NCBI RefSeq assembly: GCF_000235365.1
Contig: NC_016451.1
Coordinates: 1-64,000, forward strand
Reading direction: 5' to 3'
From: Eremothecium cymbalariae DBVPG#7215
Lineage: Eukaryota; Ascomycota; Saccharomycetes; Saccharomycetales; Saccharomycetaceae
DNA: 64,000 bases
A model generated the notes under the pieces. The model ran no database searches, was not told the DNA's origin, and saw only the letters and a program-made list of their open reading frames with translations. Each line of letters begins with the position of its first letter. Positions within the stretch are counted from its first letter, which is position 1. Shown here in pieces: positions 49,901 to 58,928 of the stretch. Both the position numbers and the translations under genes were made by a program.

Positions 49901-50188
49901 AAAGGATTCTTTGAGTCATATATAGAGGGGAAACGTCAAAAAACGGAAGACAAGCTGCAAGCAAGATTAAGGGTATGTATAACGAAATTGCAGACTCTTA
50001 GTGGGGAGCTTAAAAAGGATCATGAGAATCTGGCCGAAGAAATAAGTTTCTTCGTGACTTTCAAGAATTTTGCATACGAGAGTTTTGTGATGAAAACATA
50101 CGCGAATATATGTATAAAGCATCACAGGAATATTCTACAAGTTATAGAGGAGTTTCGGAAGTATAACTCAACCAAAGCAAAAAATTAA
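46949..50188 (+). CDS. VRL1: Vrl1/VARP-like VPS9-domain ankyrin protein (intact)
   Basis: 1079-aa protein matching YML003W/YML002W, which form one gene, VRL1, broken in the S. cerevisiae reference strain. N-terminal conserved region (about 1-170), a helical stretch, then a VPS9-type Rab5 GEF core (DADTLIGLMLVVLCRSQVKNL, GLTGYSLSTIEAVLAYF, about 350-430), ankyrin-type repeats (about 450-700: SLSICIHAGRLDLIKEIL, STLLIQALETGHDEIAELL, KGMTPLMLYAKYNRIENI), and a C-terminal coiled-coil/BAR-like region (about 850-1070). Vrl1 works with the sorting nexin Vin1 in the VINE endosomal recycling complex. The gene is a single uninterrupted frame. It neighbours the YML001W homologue YPT7 region, consistent with chromosome XIII ancestry. 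Confidence 0.9.
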   Translation: MPYHLPVLLNPLVNAVFNCPTPTTSPLKKLFNNVKGQRFILLVPSTDVLLQYQDLDSGLPLSELCYNYDFVASHILIQLQESKVTEQEYRTLNGNSVIIRSQAGIVMSKPELRKCRVKSYEVLRNFNDYLSNVIYFPLLHIDRPLVGALVRNDELQVFGSYEMHNPSKSKTINTISENHIPFEKFIRLYPQLGAQLDGYFQRDRQRIRNEVDQLDKLIKIFKDLVIDVYGVIKEDKNFRNYMELLNVTQEYVELNMYEDIWLKLVQLNGSKEPDRVSGYSSTKYISLNNVATILYPEGTNSFDLRVVTEVEKRVVKATDCFAKLSLTNSHNEKAKIVVSTFQILTTKMEYTSIDPTIDADTLIGLMLVVLCRSQVKNLKSHLEYLREFAPRPDDVKFGLTGYSLSTIEAVLAYFEAGDGTEKLKKLISLSEANRVFWDLIRSGVAVSLSSYKNSLISRSSNCESSLSICIHAGRLDLIKEILLNYQEQIKLEDLLFDVNQANSTLLIQALETGHDEIAELLIDVMISNCTNNEFYEYVNRSNSAGRTVAHYLPQAFSIIEKIGLYLDWRKKDVNMHTPLFIICRAYDQLHYSEMLSRSFEYVFEYCRRRGEDFSFTDHEDPMGNSLLHIMKGGIQSILSQPNINVNKSNIKGMTPLMLYAKYNRIENIRDILEDKRLIVSKIQNPQTLKAIDYVKNPMILNLIGTHIAKNSLYGLLSADGIKFEDNCWYLWITVKFSDNSYSTLRQSVKNIQGLLQFYNKKHPMNFLPIDHILSILKNIGKPGILPVINLENSIFLGLLTQLLSVIGQRNEYMAVLRYNESDLSTWLRTNNFKPRANKDERIEPEEVSSIQSFLKFNLSEFSEIKEKFTILRKLVVFQSLKAQDIECAQRIIYQQMEIVSNSVGPSVEKTFIGSNENYSLDSFQQAIEFIAMCLETLSSKIQYVLDSKVTLWWRLYGELSSLRREYQRNFPSDFKSSDVSGEESKGFFESYIEGKRQKTEDKLQARLRVCITKLQTLSGELKKDHENLAEEISFFVTFKNFAYESFVMKTYANICIKHHRNILQVIEEFRKYNSTKAKN

Positions 50189-50288
50189 ATCATAGATAGT
50201 ATACAAATACCGGTCACATACACATAAATATTAAAACCATACATGCATATCTTCCCATATGTACTTTTTGCACATTTTAGCGATGAAT

Positions 50289-51245
50289 CTATTTCTGTCC
50301 GAAAAACTTACCTGCCATATCCTTAATATTTGGGTCTTTCATCATATCACCTAGATTTGGAGTACCACCACCAGAGGCAAAGTTTTGAGCCATCTGCTTT
50401 ATAGCAGGGTTATTCATCATCTCCTGCATAGCGGAAGGGTTTTGCATCATCTTCTGGGCAGCTTGCATAACCTGAGGGTTGTTTAATAAACCGCCAAGAC
50501 CACCACCTAGCATACTAGATAAATCTGGGAACCCACCAGCAGAGCTTCCCTCAGAAGTTTGCTGCTCCTCCCCCTTAGGTAACGCTTCTAGGTTCAAAGA
50601 TTCTTCAACCTTCTTCTTGGCGCTTTCATAGTCCCTCTTCATAGCCTCAGTAGCATTATCACCCTCAATATCTAACACCTTTTTGTAAGCTTCCATAGCC
50701 TCCTCTGGCTTTCCTAAAGCATACTTGGCAAGTCCCAACCTAGAATAACCTCTGGAATATGAGGGATTGATCCTAACAGCAGACTCCGCATCCCTCACAG
50801 CCTCTTCAAACTTTTTGAAAGAAGAATAAGCTGCGGCCCTATTGCCATAGAAAACTGCATTGTTAGGCATTAACTCAATAGCTTCTGTATACTTCTTCAC
50901 TGCACCTTCAAAATCCTTAGCAGCAAACGCCTTATTACCTTCTAGCTTTAAATTCTCTGCCCTTTCTGCGACCTCTGGCGCATGAGCATCAGTATTGTTC
51001 CCAGTAGGTTCAGAAGATGACAAAGTAGGTTCAGAAGCACCAGATTTAACCAAATCGACTAGCCCTCTACCATTATAAGCCTTTGATACAATCTCATTAC
51101 TATCTTCTCTTTCAATTTCAAACGCCTCTGCGATACAATCAATTGCAACGTTCAAAGAATCAACATATTCTTCTTGAACATCCTTAGTAGAAGTTGACAA
51201 AAATTGCACAATCAATGCAGCGATTTCTTTATTAGATCCAGGCAT
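50289..51245 (-). CDS. SGT2: Small glutamine-rich TPR co-chaperone Sgt2
   Basis: 318-aa Sgt2 (yeast 346 aa). An N-terminal helical dimerisation domain (EIAALIVQFLSTS, about 1-70) binds Get4/Get5. Three TPR motifs at about 95-205 (GNKAFAAKDFEGAVKKYTEAIELMP, NRAAAYSSFKKFEEAVRDAESAV, SRLGLAKYALGKPEEAMEAYKKVL) bind Hsp70/Hsp90 tails. The C-terminal Gly/Met/Gln-rich domain (PQVMQAAQKMMQNPSAMQEMM, about 235-318) captures tail-anchored membrane segments. It hands these to Get3 in the GET pathway. The TPR segment is almost identical to yeast's. Syntenic with YOR007C near TSR3 and DNL4. Confidence 0.97.
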   Translation of the reverse strand: MPGSNKEIAALIVQFLSTSTKDVQEEYVDSLNVAIDCIAEAFEIEREDSNEIVSKAYNGRGLVDLVKSGASEPTLSSSEPTGNNTDAHAPEVAERAENLKLEGNKAFAAKDFEGAVKKYTEAIELMPNNAVFYGNRAAAYSSFKKFEEAVRDAESAVRINPSYSRGYSRLGLAKYALGKPEEAMEAYKKVLDIEGDNATEAMKRDYESAKKKVEESLNLEALPKGEEQQTSEGSSAGGFPDLSSMLGGGLGGLLNNPQVMQAAQKMMQNPSAMQEMMNNPAIKQMAQNFASGGGTPNLGDMMKDPNIKDMAGKFFGQK

Positions 51246-51573
51246 CTTGAACTCAAGGCTTTAATAAAAAAACTGCTCTTTATAGGCTATTGTAGTGACT
51301 AATTCACTTATCTTATAGTTTTGTTTTGACACATAGTTAGTTTTGATGTACTTTGATTTTCTAGTTACCCTCCTTAAAAATAATTCTGAAGACTAGCAAT
51401 AACACACGAAAAAACAACAAGCGTTGGTGAGTATACGTTATTCAGTTGGGTAATTGCATATCCATCACCTGTTCGAAGAAGAAGGAAGGTTCTGGAAGGT
51501 TAACATATATTAATATTAATCAATAACCCAAAAAGAACCTCTTAAAATATTCGTAATAGACAGCAAAAATAAC
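51246..51573. other. SGT2 promoter region
   Basis: 328 bp between SGT2 and the tRNA-Arg gene, with no ORF. CTGGAAGGTTAACATATATTAATATTAATC near 51490-51520 is AT-rich. Two HSE-like units (TTCGAAGAAGAAGGAAGGTTCTGGAAGG, 51474-51500) suggest heat-shock factor control of the co-chaperone gene, by eye only. Confidence 0.35.
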
Positions 51574-51665
51574 CTTCCCCGCCAGGACTCGAACCTGGAA
51601 TCTTCTGGTTTCAGAAGTGACTAAGAAATCGTAGCCAGACGCCGTGACCATTGGGCCACGAGGAA
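51574..51665 (-). tRNA. tRNA-Arg(ACG) with 19-nt intron
   Basis: The mature 73-nt sequence is TTCCTCG...CGGGGAA plus discriminator G, almost identical to yeast tRNA-Arg(ACG). Acceptor, D, anticodon (TCTGG/CCAGA) and T stems all pair. The anticodon loop CTACGA-A gives ACG. A 19-nt insert (51610-51628) sits after the base 3' to the anticodon, the canonical nuclear tRNA intron site. S. cerevisiae tRNA-Arg(ACG) lacks an intron. Box A TGGCCCAATGG and box B GGTTCGAGTCC are intact, and a T5 run follows the 3' end as a Pol III terminator. Confidence 0.96.
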
Positions 51666-52359
51666 TAGGATTGAGTTCTGGAGTCCATCGTCATCTTATT
51701 ATAACACACGTCAACTGCGTGACCTTGTCGTAAAATCAAAAGAGAAGCTAGTGGACAGCGACAACCAAGCTAAGAAGCAGCGTATAAGAGCTGTCAGAAG
51801 CCTATGAGGATAATAACTATTGTGGGGATATCAGCTTGAACTGCATGTTGGTTGCTTTGGTGATTTCAGGAAGGACAGCAAAAGACAGCAAAAACTATAT
51901 AAGGAGACAGAGCCAGCTAGATTAATTGCATCAGTTGCCTTCTCGTGTCTCAAGGATGTAGTATTCTAATCTAATCTAATCTAAAGATTATATAACAAAC
52001 AGTAACTGATCCTAAAGTAGAGCATTATCCAGCATGTGACAAGATCTTCAATCTATCACGTGACTGAAACTAATCCCCCTCGACATCTGGTAGCGTCCCA
52101 CTAGGAATTAAGATTAATCATGGAGAGAGGTTTAATTCGTTATATTAGTAGAGAATATAGTTCTACAGTTTTTTATTAATATTTAAGATAATTAGGTAAC
52201 ATGAAGACATATATGATGGATATGAACTATGATCGCCAGAACATCGACGTTTTAGTGTGGTACTTTAGACATTCGGAGACGAAAATATCATACAATGAAA
52301 ATAACTCAATTAATCTTAAGAACATAGAAAAATCAATATGCGATATATATGAAGGCATT
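51666..52359. other. Intergenic region tRNA-Arg to ALG6
   Basis: 694 bp with no supported gene. (TCTAA)4 lies at 51965-51984, and a TCACGTGAC E-box near 52057-52065. The ALG6 terminator lies in it. No second tRNA, LTR or Ty remnant is recognised next to the tRNA, where such elements often insert. Confidence 0.4.
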
Positions 52360-54009
52360 CTATAGTTCATTTAGGGACGAGTTACGCATTCTGTATAGCT
52401 GGTAATAGTTCCATAGCCAGAATGCTGTAAAGCATGCAAAACCTAAGGCGCAAGTTGCCAGAACCCAGATGTCGGGATAATTTCTGGGCGGTTGTACGTA
52501 CAGATCTAATAGGTGGATAAAGGCCATGCAAACATATGACGACACAATTATGATCCTCCAGAAAATATTTTTTGGCAATAAGCTTCTGCGCCTATAGTCA
52601 TCTGCTACATCACTCACTGAGGGTCCTGGTGTGAGGAATTTTGGTAAAAATGTTGGAGTTACGAAGCTAAAATTGCCCAAAAGCCAATTAGAGAGCAGAA
52701 ACATTATTGCATATTGAAGTAGTAAACCATCTTTCTTTAGTAGTGGCCATAAGGTGAAGAGGGCAACATTGTTAATCCAGGCAACCATGGATAAAACGTC
52801 CCAGTTTGTTGATATGTGTAATAGCGTGATTGGTAGTAAAGGAACCAAGATGGTCTTTTCGTGCACTTGAAAACTAAAAAGGAAGAAGGCCATTGAACAC
52901 GCTGCCAAAGCGTATGGAAGCAGGAATTTCTTTGGATACAAGAAGATAATGATAAATGCCGGAAACTGTGCAATTGCAGTGGTAAGTAAGCAGTAGAATT
53001 GTAATTGCTTTTGTGTATAAAGTTCCCTATATTTTATGATCACGTTCGTAACGCACCAGAAATTAGCAACTTTATCTTCAAATATACCTCTGCTGAATGG
53101 GAATACTCGATAGACGGACTGAATGATATTCCTGAAATCACCAAATAAACATAAAGGTGCATAAAGAGCCCCAAAAGTTAGCAAGGTGGCAATTGCAATG
53201 CCAGCAAACCTAGGGAAATTAAACCGGGGGTAGTAGGCAGATCTACTAAATAGATAAGCAAATATCACTGGGGAATAATATAGTGCCATTTGTTTGAAGC
53301 CTAGCGAAAGAACAAAACAAATAGCAGCAAATCCATAGAATTCGTCCAACAAATTGTTAATAGTGTATACAACTAGTCCTAACATAACGCAGTTGTATTG
53401 AAAATGACCATGATCTATGAGAATCAATGATGGCTGAAATAAAATAGCTGCACAAGCCACATACTGCCCAATAGGAGACTGATTCCTATGTCTTCCAATC
53501 CATCTTGTAAAATACATAACTGCAGGAATGTAGCAAACCAATTCACTTAACAGAACCGTGATACGCATGAAAGATTTTAGATCGATCGATTCAAACCCTC
53601 TAGAGGTATTCAACTTAAACCACGTTGCATTAACAAAAGACCCAAGTCTCCCTAGTATATAGGAATGGTACGCAGTCAACGGCGGATAATCAAGTCCCCA
53701 ATATTCCAAATCATAAAAATACCACCTACTTATTGGAAGACATGTTGTGATCTCCATCCAATGTCTCTGAGCTTCAAAATCCCCGAACAGTGGACCTTTA
53801 CCCTTTCCTGAATACCCACCTAATCCCACAGCTAACCTTACAATAAGGGCAAAAATCAGAATGATATATTTGGCCGACCATTGGTTTGCAACTGGGCGTA
53901 AAGGGTAAAGAAAGTCGTAGAGTGGGGAAGCAAAGAATGATTCCTCAACACATGACCTTCTAGTATCTTGGCCCTTCTCGCTTGCGACAGCTCCTGATGA
54001 ACCACTCAT
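52360..54009 (-). CDS. ALG6: Dolichyl-P-Glc alpha-1,3-glucosyltransferase Alg6
   Basis: 549-aa multi-spanning ER protein (yeast Alg6 544 aa) of the ALG6/ALG8 GT57 family. It adds the first glucose from dolichyl-phosphate-glucose to Man9GlcNAc2-PP-dolichol. About eleven hydrophobic segments are seen. The first luminal loop contains the family motif GDFEAQRHWMEIT and the sequence YDLEYWGLDYPPLTAYHSY, the catalytic-loop signature. KQMALYYSPV and FPFSRGIFEDKVANFWC are also characteristic. Alg6 rather than Alg8 is set by the motif FEAQRHWMEIT and synteny (YOR002W is near RRP6 and UTP23). The ATG at 54009 is the first; a TTG three codons upstream is not used. Divergent from YPT7. Confidence 0.97.
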   Translation of the reverse strand: MSGSSGAVASEKGQDTRRSCVEESFFASPLYDFLYPLRPVANQWSAKYIILIFALIVRLAVGLGGYSGKGKGPLFGDFEAQRHWMEITTCLPISRWYFYDLEYWGLDYPPLTAYHSYILGRLGSFVNATWFKLNTSRGFESIDLKSFMRITVLLSELVCYIPAVMYFTRWIGRHRNQSPIGQYVACAAILFQPSLILIDHGHFQYNCVMLGLVVYTINNLLDEFYGFAAICFVLSLGFKQMALYYSPVIFAYLFSRSAYYPRFNFPRFAGIAIATLLTFGALYAPLCLFGDFRNIIQSVYRVFPFSRGIFEDKVANFWCVTNVIIKYRELYTQKQLQFYCLLTTAIAQFPAFIIIFLYPKKFLLPYALAACSMAFFLFSFQVHEKTILVPLLPITLLHISTNWDVLSMVAWINNVALFTLWPLLKKDGLLLQYAIMFLLSNWLLGNFSFVTPTFLPKFLTPGPSVSDVADDYRRRSLLPKNIFWRIIIVSSYVCMAFIHLLDLYVQPPRNYPDIWVLATCALGFACFTAFWLWNYYQLYRMRNSSLNEL

Positions 54010-54758
54010 TTGAGGCAATTAGTTTAAACAAATAGTCAACAACTGTTCAAATGATATCGAGTTCGTTCCACTAGCTGCTAGTGTAGATTGTTTGTTTATG
54101 AACTGTATATGTGTACAGTACAGCTGTTAGCTTACGTACGTAACTATATGCCTCTGTTGTCTTCTAATGTATCCCAACATCTTCATCATCCCCCCAAATT
54201 TACTAGAAACAACAAACAAACAACAATACTTAAGCATTCCAGCTCTTATTTGGATCCTTTCAATAAATTCAAATAAAAGTCCTAATTTCCCGGCATTGAT
54301 TGTTCGTTAACACTTACCAGAGTGGCTGCTAAAACTAATCCCCACCGCGAGAAGGTGAAAGAAAGATACAGATTATAACTGTACTCCACCTATACTGTAA
54401 GATACACAAACAGTAAAATATAGATCCATATTTAATTGCAGTCTCCATCAAGCCACTGGTAGTAGAATCGACAACAAGCAATGGCGTCGGGTATGCATAC
54501 TTCTTCACAGAACAGAGACTTGTCAAGTCAATTCCGCCGTACTTAAAGGAGGCCCAATTTAGTGGTTACCCTGACACTTTGTTTTAAGAAACCAAAAAAT
54601 AACCGCAAAGGACCTGTTGTGTGGACTTGTAAATAAACCTGCAGTCAGTACGTTAATAGTTGGTTTGCAAGTGAAGGATCCGCATATATAAGAATAGAGC
54701 AGGATTAGAACATTTTGTGGATATAATAACAATATATTGCAAAAAGATTCGATCCAAA
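54010..54758. promoter_or_regulatory. Bidirectional ALG6/YPT7 promoter region
   Basis: 749 bp between divergent genes with no convincing ORF. A TATATAAG box (54683-54690) lies about 70 bp before the YPT7 ATG. No snoRNA or tRNA is recognised. Confidence 0.4.
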
Positions 54759-55385
54759 ATGTCTTCCAGAAAGAAGAATATCCTAAAGGTCATTATCCTA
54801 GGTGATTCCGGAGTGGGTAAGACTTCCTTGATGCACCGTTATGTCAATGACAAATACAGTCAGCAATATAAAGCAACGATTGGAGCAGATTTCTTAACCA
54901 AGGAGGTCACTGTGGATGGTGACAAAGTTGCGACCATGCAAGTTTGGGATACTGCTGGCCAGGAAAGGTTCCAATCTCTAGGTGTTGCCTTTTACCGTGG
55001 TGCAGATTGTTGTGTTTTAGTCTATGATGTTACAAACTCCAAATCATTTGAAAACATTAAAGCCTGGAGAGATGAATTCTTAGTCCATGCTAATGTTCCA
55101 TCGCCAGAAACATTCCCATTTGTAATTTTGGGGAATAAAATCGATGTAGAGGAGTCCAAAAAGGTGGTTACCACCAGATCTTCCCAAGAATTAGCTAAGT
55201 CGCTGGGTAACATTCCATTCTTCTTGACTAGCGCAAAGAATGCTATAAATGTCGATGATGCATTTGAAGAAATCGCTCGAAGCGCTTTGCAACAAAGCCA
55301 GGCAGATGCAGACGCCTACGAGGACGACTTTAATGACGCCATTAATATTCAATTGGATGGCGAACCTAGCTCCTGCAGTTGTTAA
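54759..55385 (+). CDS. YPT7: Rab7-family GTPase Ypt7
   Basis: 208 aa from the ATG at 54759 ([12 protein letters not shown]), exactly the yeast Ypt7 length; the frame continues upstream only from a GTG. All G motifs are present: [10 protein letters not shown] (G1), YKATIGADF effector loop (G2), [12 protein letters not shown] (G3), GNKIDVEE (G4) and TSAKN (G5). The C-terminus SSCSC is a CxC double-geranylgeranylation signal. Ypt7 directs vacuole fusion through HOPS, and late endosome and autophagosome fusion. VRL1 (YML002W) is close by as in S. cerevisiae, where YPT7 is YML001W next to CEN13; here it lies 1.3 kb from PHO80 and near the centromere. Confidence 0.99.
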   Translation: MSSRKKNILKVIILGDSGVGKTSLMHRYVNDKYSQQYKATIGADFLTKEVTVDGDKVATMQVWDTAGQERFQSLGVAFYRGADCCVLVYDVTNSKSFENIKAWRDEFLVHANVPSPETFPFVILGNKIDVEESKKVVTTRSSQELAKSLGNIPFFLTSAKNAINVDDAFEEIARSALQQSQADADAYEDDFNDAINIQLDGEPSSCSC

Positions 55386-56223
55386 ACTCTAACTCATAGC
55401 ACAAGATACTTTTACTCACATTCATCTTCCCTTTTTAAGTTTTGACTCAAACCAAAAGAAAAAATATTAAACAAAAAAAGCTGAACTTACAGATAAATAT
55501 ACATGTTGTAATAGTAATAATATTAATGCTTCACCACTGTACCTATGCCTTTCAAATCATCCCATTCACCCCATTTCCCTCCCATTTTCCTCCCATTTCC
55601 TTATTACTTTTCTTGTGCTGCATCACTCTTTCGCAAACCTACAAAGATTCTGCCTATTATTTATGCATATATCTATCCTTAGAATAGACACTATACCGTG
55701 TGCCCATCAGTGTATATTATTACTATTATTACTTCTACTACTATTGCTCTCCAATGACGCAAGACCAAAATTCCGCTATTTCTATTCTCCCAAAACTATC
55801 CAAAAACCAAACCCACTCACTCAGTTATAAAACGGTTCTCTATTTTATAGCATGCACGAATTTATGCCCGTCTTCCTATTTTCGAGCCTCATACGAGGAC
55901 TCCACCATTCGTCATCATCATCCTCACCTTGAATGCTATTGTCCCATTAGAATAAATACAACTATTTAATATTGATGATATAACGATCCACGTGTGTTCT
56001 CCCTACCCGCTTATATAGCGCGTGCATCCAGTCCAGTAGACTAGTAGTTTATAGGGGGATGGGGGCCACGAGACAATATCAATAATAGCTCGGTTTCCTG
56101 TAACGTTTTACTGATCATATAAATACTTTCCATGAATTGGGAAATAAAGGCTAGATTATACATAAATACATACGTATACATACCTATATTGTACAATAAA
56201 CCATTCTATAAGATTTCTCGAGC

Positions 56224-56266
<43 letters not shown>

Positions 56267-56666
56267 TCTTGATCATTGAAATTATACACAAGAAAATCTG
56301 GTAAAATAAATAATATTTTCAAAAATCCACAAAAAATTTCAGAAATACCTTTTTCCCGGCAGAAACCAAGAAAAGGAACAGAAAGAGACAAGACAAGCAA
56401 AGAACAAGCAAAGAATAGTTGTTAGTTACTACCAATCCTTCAATATAATATAATAAGTTGGAAAAAAAACAGAATATAAGTTGAATAAAAAAAACAGCAT
56501 TATATGCGTTTCATTTTAAAACGGTATATATACTGTTAAGCTAAATACTTCTAATCAGCTGTTATCCAGATTATTTGGGGGGGGGGTGGGACCAATTTAT
56601 CCGATGATTAAGGAAAGGAAGAAGATAGATTAAAAGTATAGATTAAGACAGAGGGGAACTACGATA
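55386..56666. other. Long YPT7-PHO80 intergenic region with low-complexity tracts
   Basis: 1281 bp with no supported gene. It contains trinucleotide-like pyrimidine tracts (about 55715-55750), a (TA)n run (about 56229-56260), and a G10-T-G3 tract at 56577-56590 about 80 bp before the PHO80 ATG. One CACGTG E-box lies at 55989-55994. Three overlapping frames here (55442-55969) are compositional. Confidence 0.45.
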
Positions 56667-57722
56667 ATGTCGGATACTGGTAACAATTCCAACGTAGAAG
56701 TTGAGAACAGAAAGGCTCAGCCTGTTCCAGAGTTTAGGCTTCCGAGAAAGTTTTTAGACTGTTCACGAACTCATTTGGTGGTGCTTATATCACGAATGTT
56801 GTCGTCGTTAATACGACTTAATGATGCATATACTGAATCAAATACATTACAATTAACCAGATTTCATTCCAGGGTTCCGCCTTCAATATCAGTTTATGAT
56901 TATCTGATAAGACTTACGAAATACTCCTCCCTAGAGCATTGCGTGCTTTTAGCCTCTGTTTATTACATTGATTTGCTTTCTAGTGTTTTCCCAGAATTCA
57001 GGTTAGACAGCCTTACAGTTCATCGTTTCCTTCTAACAGCCACTACTGTGGCCAGTAAAGGTCTCTGTGATTCTTTTTGCACCAATACACATTATGCAAA
57101 GGTCGGTGGTGTTCAGTGTAATGAATTAAATGTTCTTGAGAATGAGTTCCTGACGAGGGTAAATTATAGGATACTCCCCAGAGACGAAAATATTAAGCGA
57201 TGTAGTAGGGAGCACCAGGAAGGCACTTTTTCCTTTGCGAATATTCCTGCTGATGCAGAACAAGATCAAAAAAGCGAGGAAAATCGATTTGATGTATTGG
57301 AGAATTACTACCACAGGATGATTCATCTCATCGGAAACCTGGATGCATCACCAGATAAGAGCTATGATTTGAATTTCACTTTAGAAGAACCCGAACTGGT
57401 TATAGACCCCATTACATTTACTCTCAACAAAGCTAATGACAACAATAACAGCAGCTATTACAGTAATAATTATAGCAATAATACTGATAATGGTGGTAAT
57501 ATAAGGAATATTAATAATGATAATGATGACAAACGCCTAACTTTAGACACAAAAGATAGAAATCCTGCTATTTCTGAAGCAGATATATCTCCTCAGACTT
57601 CAAAGAAAAGAAACTACTCAGACTCTAACCCGAATTGTATTGGTCTATGTAACCAAATACCAATCACAAAAAAGCGCTCCAATGGGCAAACCAAACACCC
57701 TTCTCCAAGTGAGATTGTATAA
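56667..57722 (+). CDS. PHO80: Pho80-type cyclin (Pho85 partner)
   Basis: 351-aa cyclin of the Pho80/Pcl6-7 class. The cyclin box (about 27-180) includes FLDCSRTHLVVLISRMLSSLIRLND, RFHSRVPPSISVYDYLIRLTKYSSLEHCVLLASVYYIDLL, and VHRFLLTATTVASKGLCDSFC, the signature of Pho85 cyclins. Yeast Pho80 is 293 aa; here an Asn/Ser/Asp-rich insert (NNNSSYYSNNYSNNT) and a basic tail lengthen the C-terminus. With Pho85 it phosphorylates Pho4 when phosphate is plentiful. Identity rests on the cyclin box plus its place beside a centromere, as YOL001W lies beside CEN15 opposite RRP6. Confidence 0.93.
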   Translation: MSDTGNNSNVEVENRKAQPVPEFRLPRKFLDCSRTHLVVLISRMLSSLIRLNDAYTESNTLQLTRFHSRVPPSISVYDYLIRLTKYSSLEHCVLLASVYYIDLLSSVFPEFRLDSLTVHRFLLTATTVASKGLCDSFCTNTHYAKVGGVQCNELNVLENEFLTRVNYRILPRDENIKRCSREHQEGTFSFANIPADAEQDQKSEENRFDVLENYYHRMIHLIGNLDASPDKSYDLNFTLEEPELVIDPITFTLNKANDNNNSSYYSNNYSNNTDNGGNIRNINNDNDDKRLTLDTKDRNPAISEADISPQTSKKRNYSDSNPNCIGLCNQIPITKKRSNGQTKHPSPSEIV

Positions 57723-58140
57723 CATGTTATTTAGTATTGATTGGTCCGTTGAATGAGCATTTTAGTCTACCAACAAAATCATACACGTGATTTTTTCGAT
57801 GTAGAATTCAACTTCAGCCAGCTAACTTCAATCAAAAAGTTCAAAAGTTCACAATTTCAGAGATAAATAAATTTATTGCTCATCAACATGCATGAAACGA
57901 AACTCCGAAATAACTGTTAAGAGGCCCCAGAAGGATACCTCTGAATAGATATCTTTTTTTGAAGATTAGTAGTAATAGCATCCAAATCACCTCATATTTA
58001 TTGATTTATATATAGAACCTTCTGTGTTAAATACTAAGTTTTAGAACTATCGCTAGTTTCTTTGGCATGACGAAGGTAAACATTATTATATCGTTTTACC
58101 AACAAAAAAATTTTCGCCTTTCAACTAACATAGTAAAAAA
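57723..58140. other. Pericentromeric region between PHO80 and CEN
   Basis: 418 bp of gene-free AT-rich sequence. A CACGTG E-box is at 57785-57790. A second CCGAA-like string near 57906 does not fit CDEIII. No transcript signal is evident apart from the PHO80 end. Confidence 0.45.
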
Positions 58141-58166
58141 TAAAAACCTTTCGGAAATCAAAAACA
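58141..58166 (-). other. CDEIII, CBF3 binding site
   Basis: 26-bp element whose minus strand reads TGTTTTTGA then TTTCCGAAA then GGTTTTTA. The central CCG (plus-strand CGG, 58152-58154) is the essential contact for the CBF3 complex (Cep3). The match to the consensus with T-rich flanks is close. Confidence 0.9.
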
Positions 58167-58329
58167 TTATATAATAAATAAACAAATATAAAATTCAATA
58201 AACAAGATAAATAAACCAATAACATATATTTGAAATAGATTTATAATTAAATATATCTATGAAAAAAATAGTAAAATATTTAAAAGATAAGTTTAAAAAT
58301 AATAATATATGCAATAATAATAAAAAATA

Positions 58330-58337
58330 TCACGTGA
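58330..58337. other. CDEI, Cbf1 site
   Basis: TCACGTGA, a perfect palindrome around CACGTG, so it has no orientation of its own. Located 164 bp from CDEIII, at the RRP6-proximal side. Confidence 0.85.
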
Positions 58338-58928
58338 AATATATATCAATATATATTATTCAGTATATATACTATGTCAATTTAATATTAGTAAATTTAT
58401 TTATTTATGTGCAATACAATATATAATATATTAACGAATAAATAATTAATTAGCTAACTAATGTTGTAGTATTACTTATTCTACTGCTCATAAAATTCTT
58501 ATATCGTTTTATTTTTAGGAATTTTTTGAATTATTTTGAATTTATTTTTAATTTATTTTACTTTATTTGAATTTTCTTGATGTATAGATATTGAAATTTG
58601 TAACTTTTTAAAGCGTTAATTAATATATAACATAAAGTAAAACGAACAGTAGGTATAGCGGTATAATTTTTGATTTTATTAAAACTGTACGTTTTATTAT
58701 TTATAAGGATATATAAAAATTATCTAATTCTACTACTTTGCCTTCAAGATGCTTTCTTAGTACAACCGGCTTCTTTAAAACAAATTCATCTATCATCACC
58801 TGCTAAGAAAATTCTTGTATTAAAATTTTTTTATCAATTTTAATATTTTATATACTGTAAAATACAACTTAAGGTTTTATCGTATCGCCAATATTTAAAC
58901 CGATAAATCCAAATAGTAATTAAGCGCC
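58338..58928. promoter_or_regulatory. AT-rich region between CEN and RRP6
   Basis: 591 bp, very AT-rich, with no gene. It includes TTTTATTTTTA (near 58507), a weak ARS-consensus-like match, and an AAAATTTTT RRPE-like site (58822-58830) about 100 bp before the RRP6 ATG. Centromere-linked origins are common in yeasts, but no origin is claimed. Confidence 0.4.

Larger units (their letters stand above)
58141..58337 (-). other. Point centromere (CDEIII-CDEII-CDEI)
   Basis: A 197-bp element with the three parts of a Saccharomycetaceae point centromere, read on the minus strand. CDEIII (58141-58166) has the TTTCCGAAA core with TGTTTTTGA to its 5' side on that strand. CDEII (58167-58330) is 164 bp, about 90 percent A+T. 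CDEI (58330-58337) is TCACGTGA, the Cbf1 palindrome. All lie between PHO80 and RRP6, the genes that flank CEN15 in S. cerevisiae. CDEII is twice the 78-86 bp of S. cerevisiae and agrees with the long type known in K. lactis. Functional proof is lacking, but position plus all three elements leaves little doubt. Confidence 0.92.

Noticed and set aside
55442..55969. Three overlapping frames between YPT7 and PHO80
   Set aside because: Tyr/Leu/Ile runs caused by TA-rich and pyrimidine-rich repeats; no protein family.
57900..57925. CCGAA string near the PHO80 side as CDEIII
   Set aside because: Lacks the T-rich flank and TTTCCGAAA core; the element at 58141-58166 fits far better and pairs with CDEI and CDEII.
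58338..58928. Replication origin next to the centromere
   Set aside because: Only a weak ARS-consensus-like match in uniformly AT-rich DNA; nothing distinguishes it from background.
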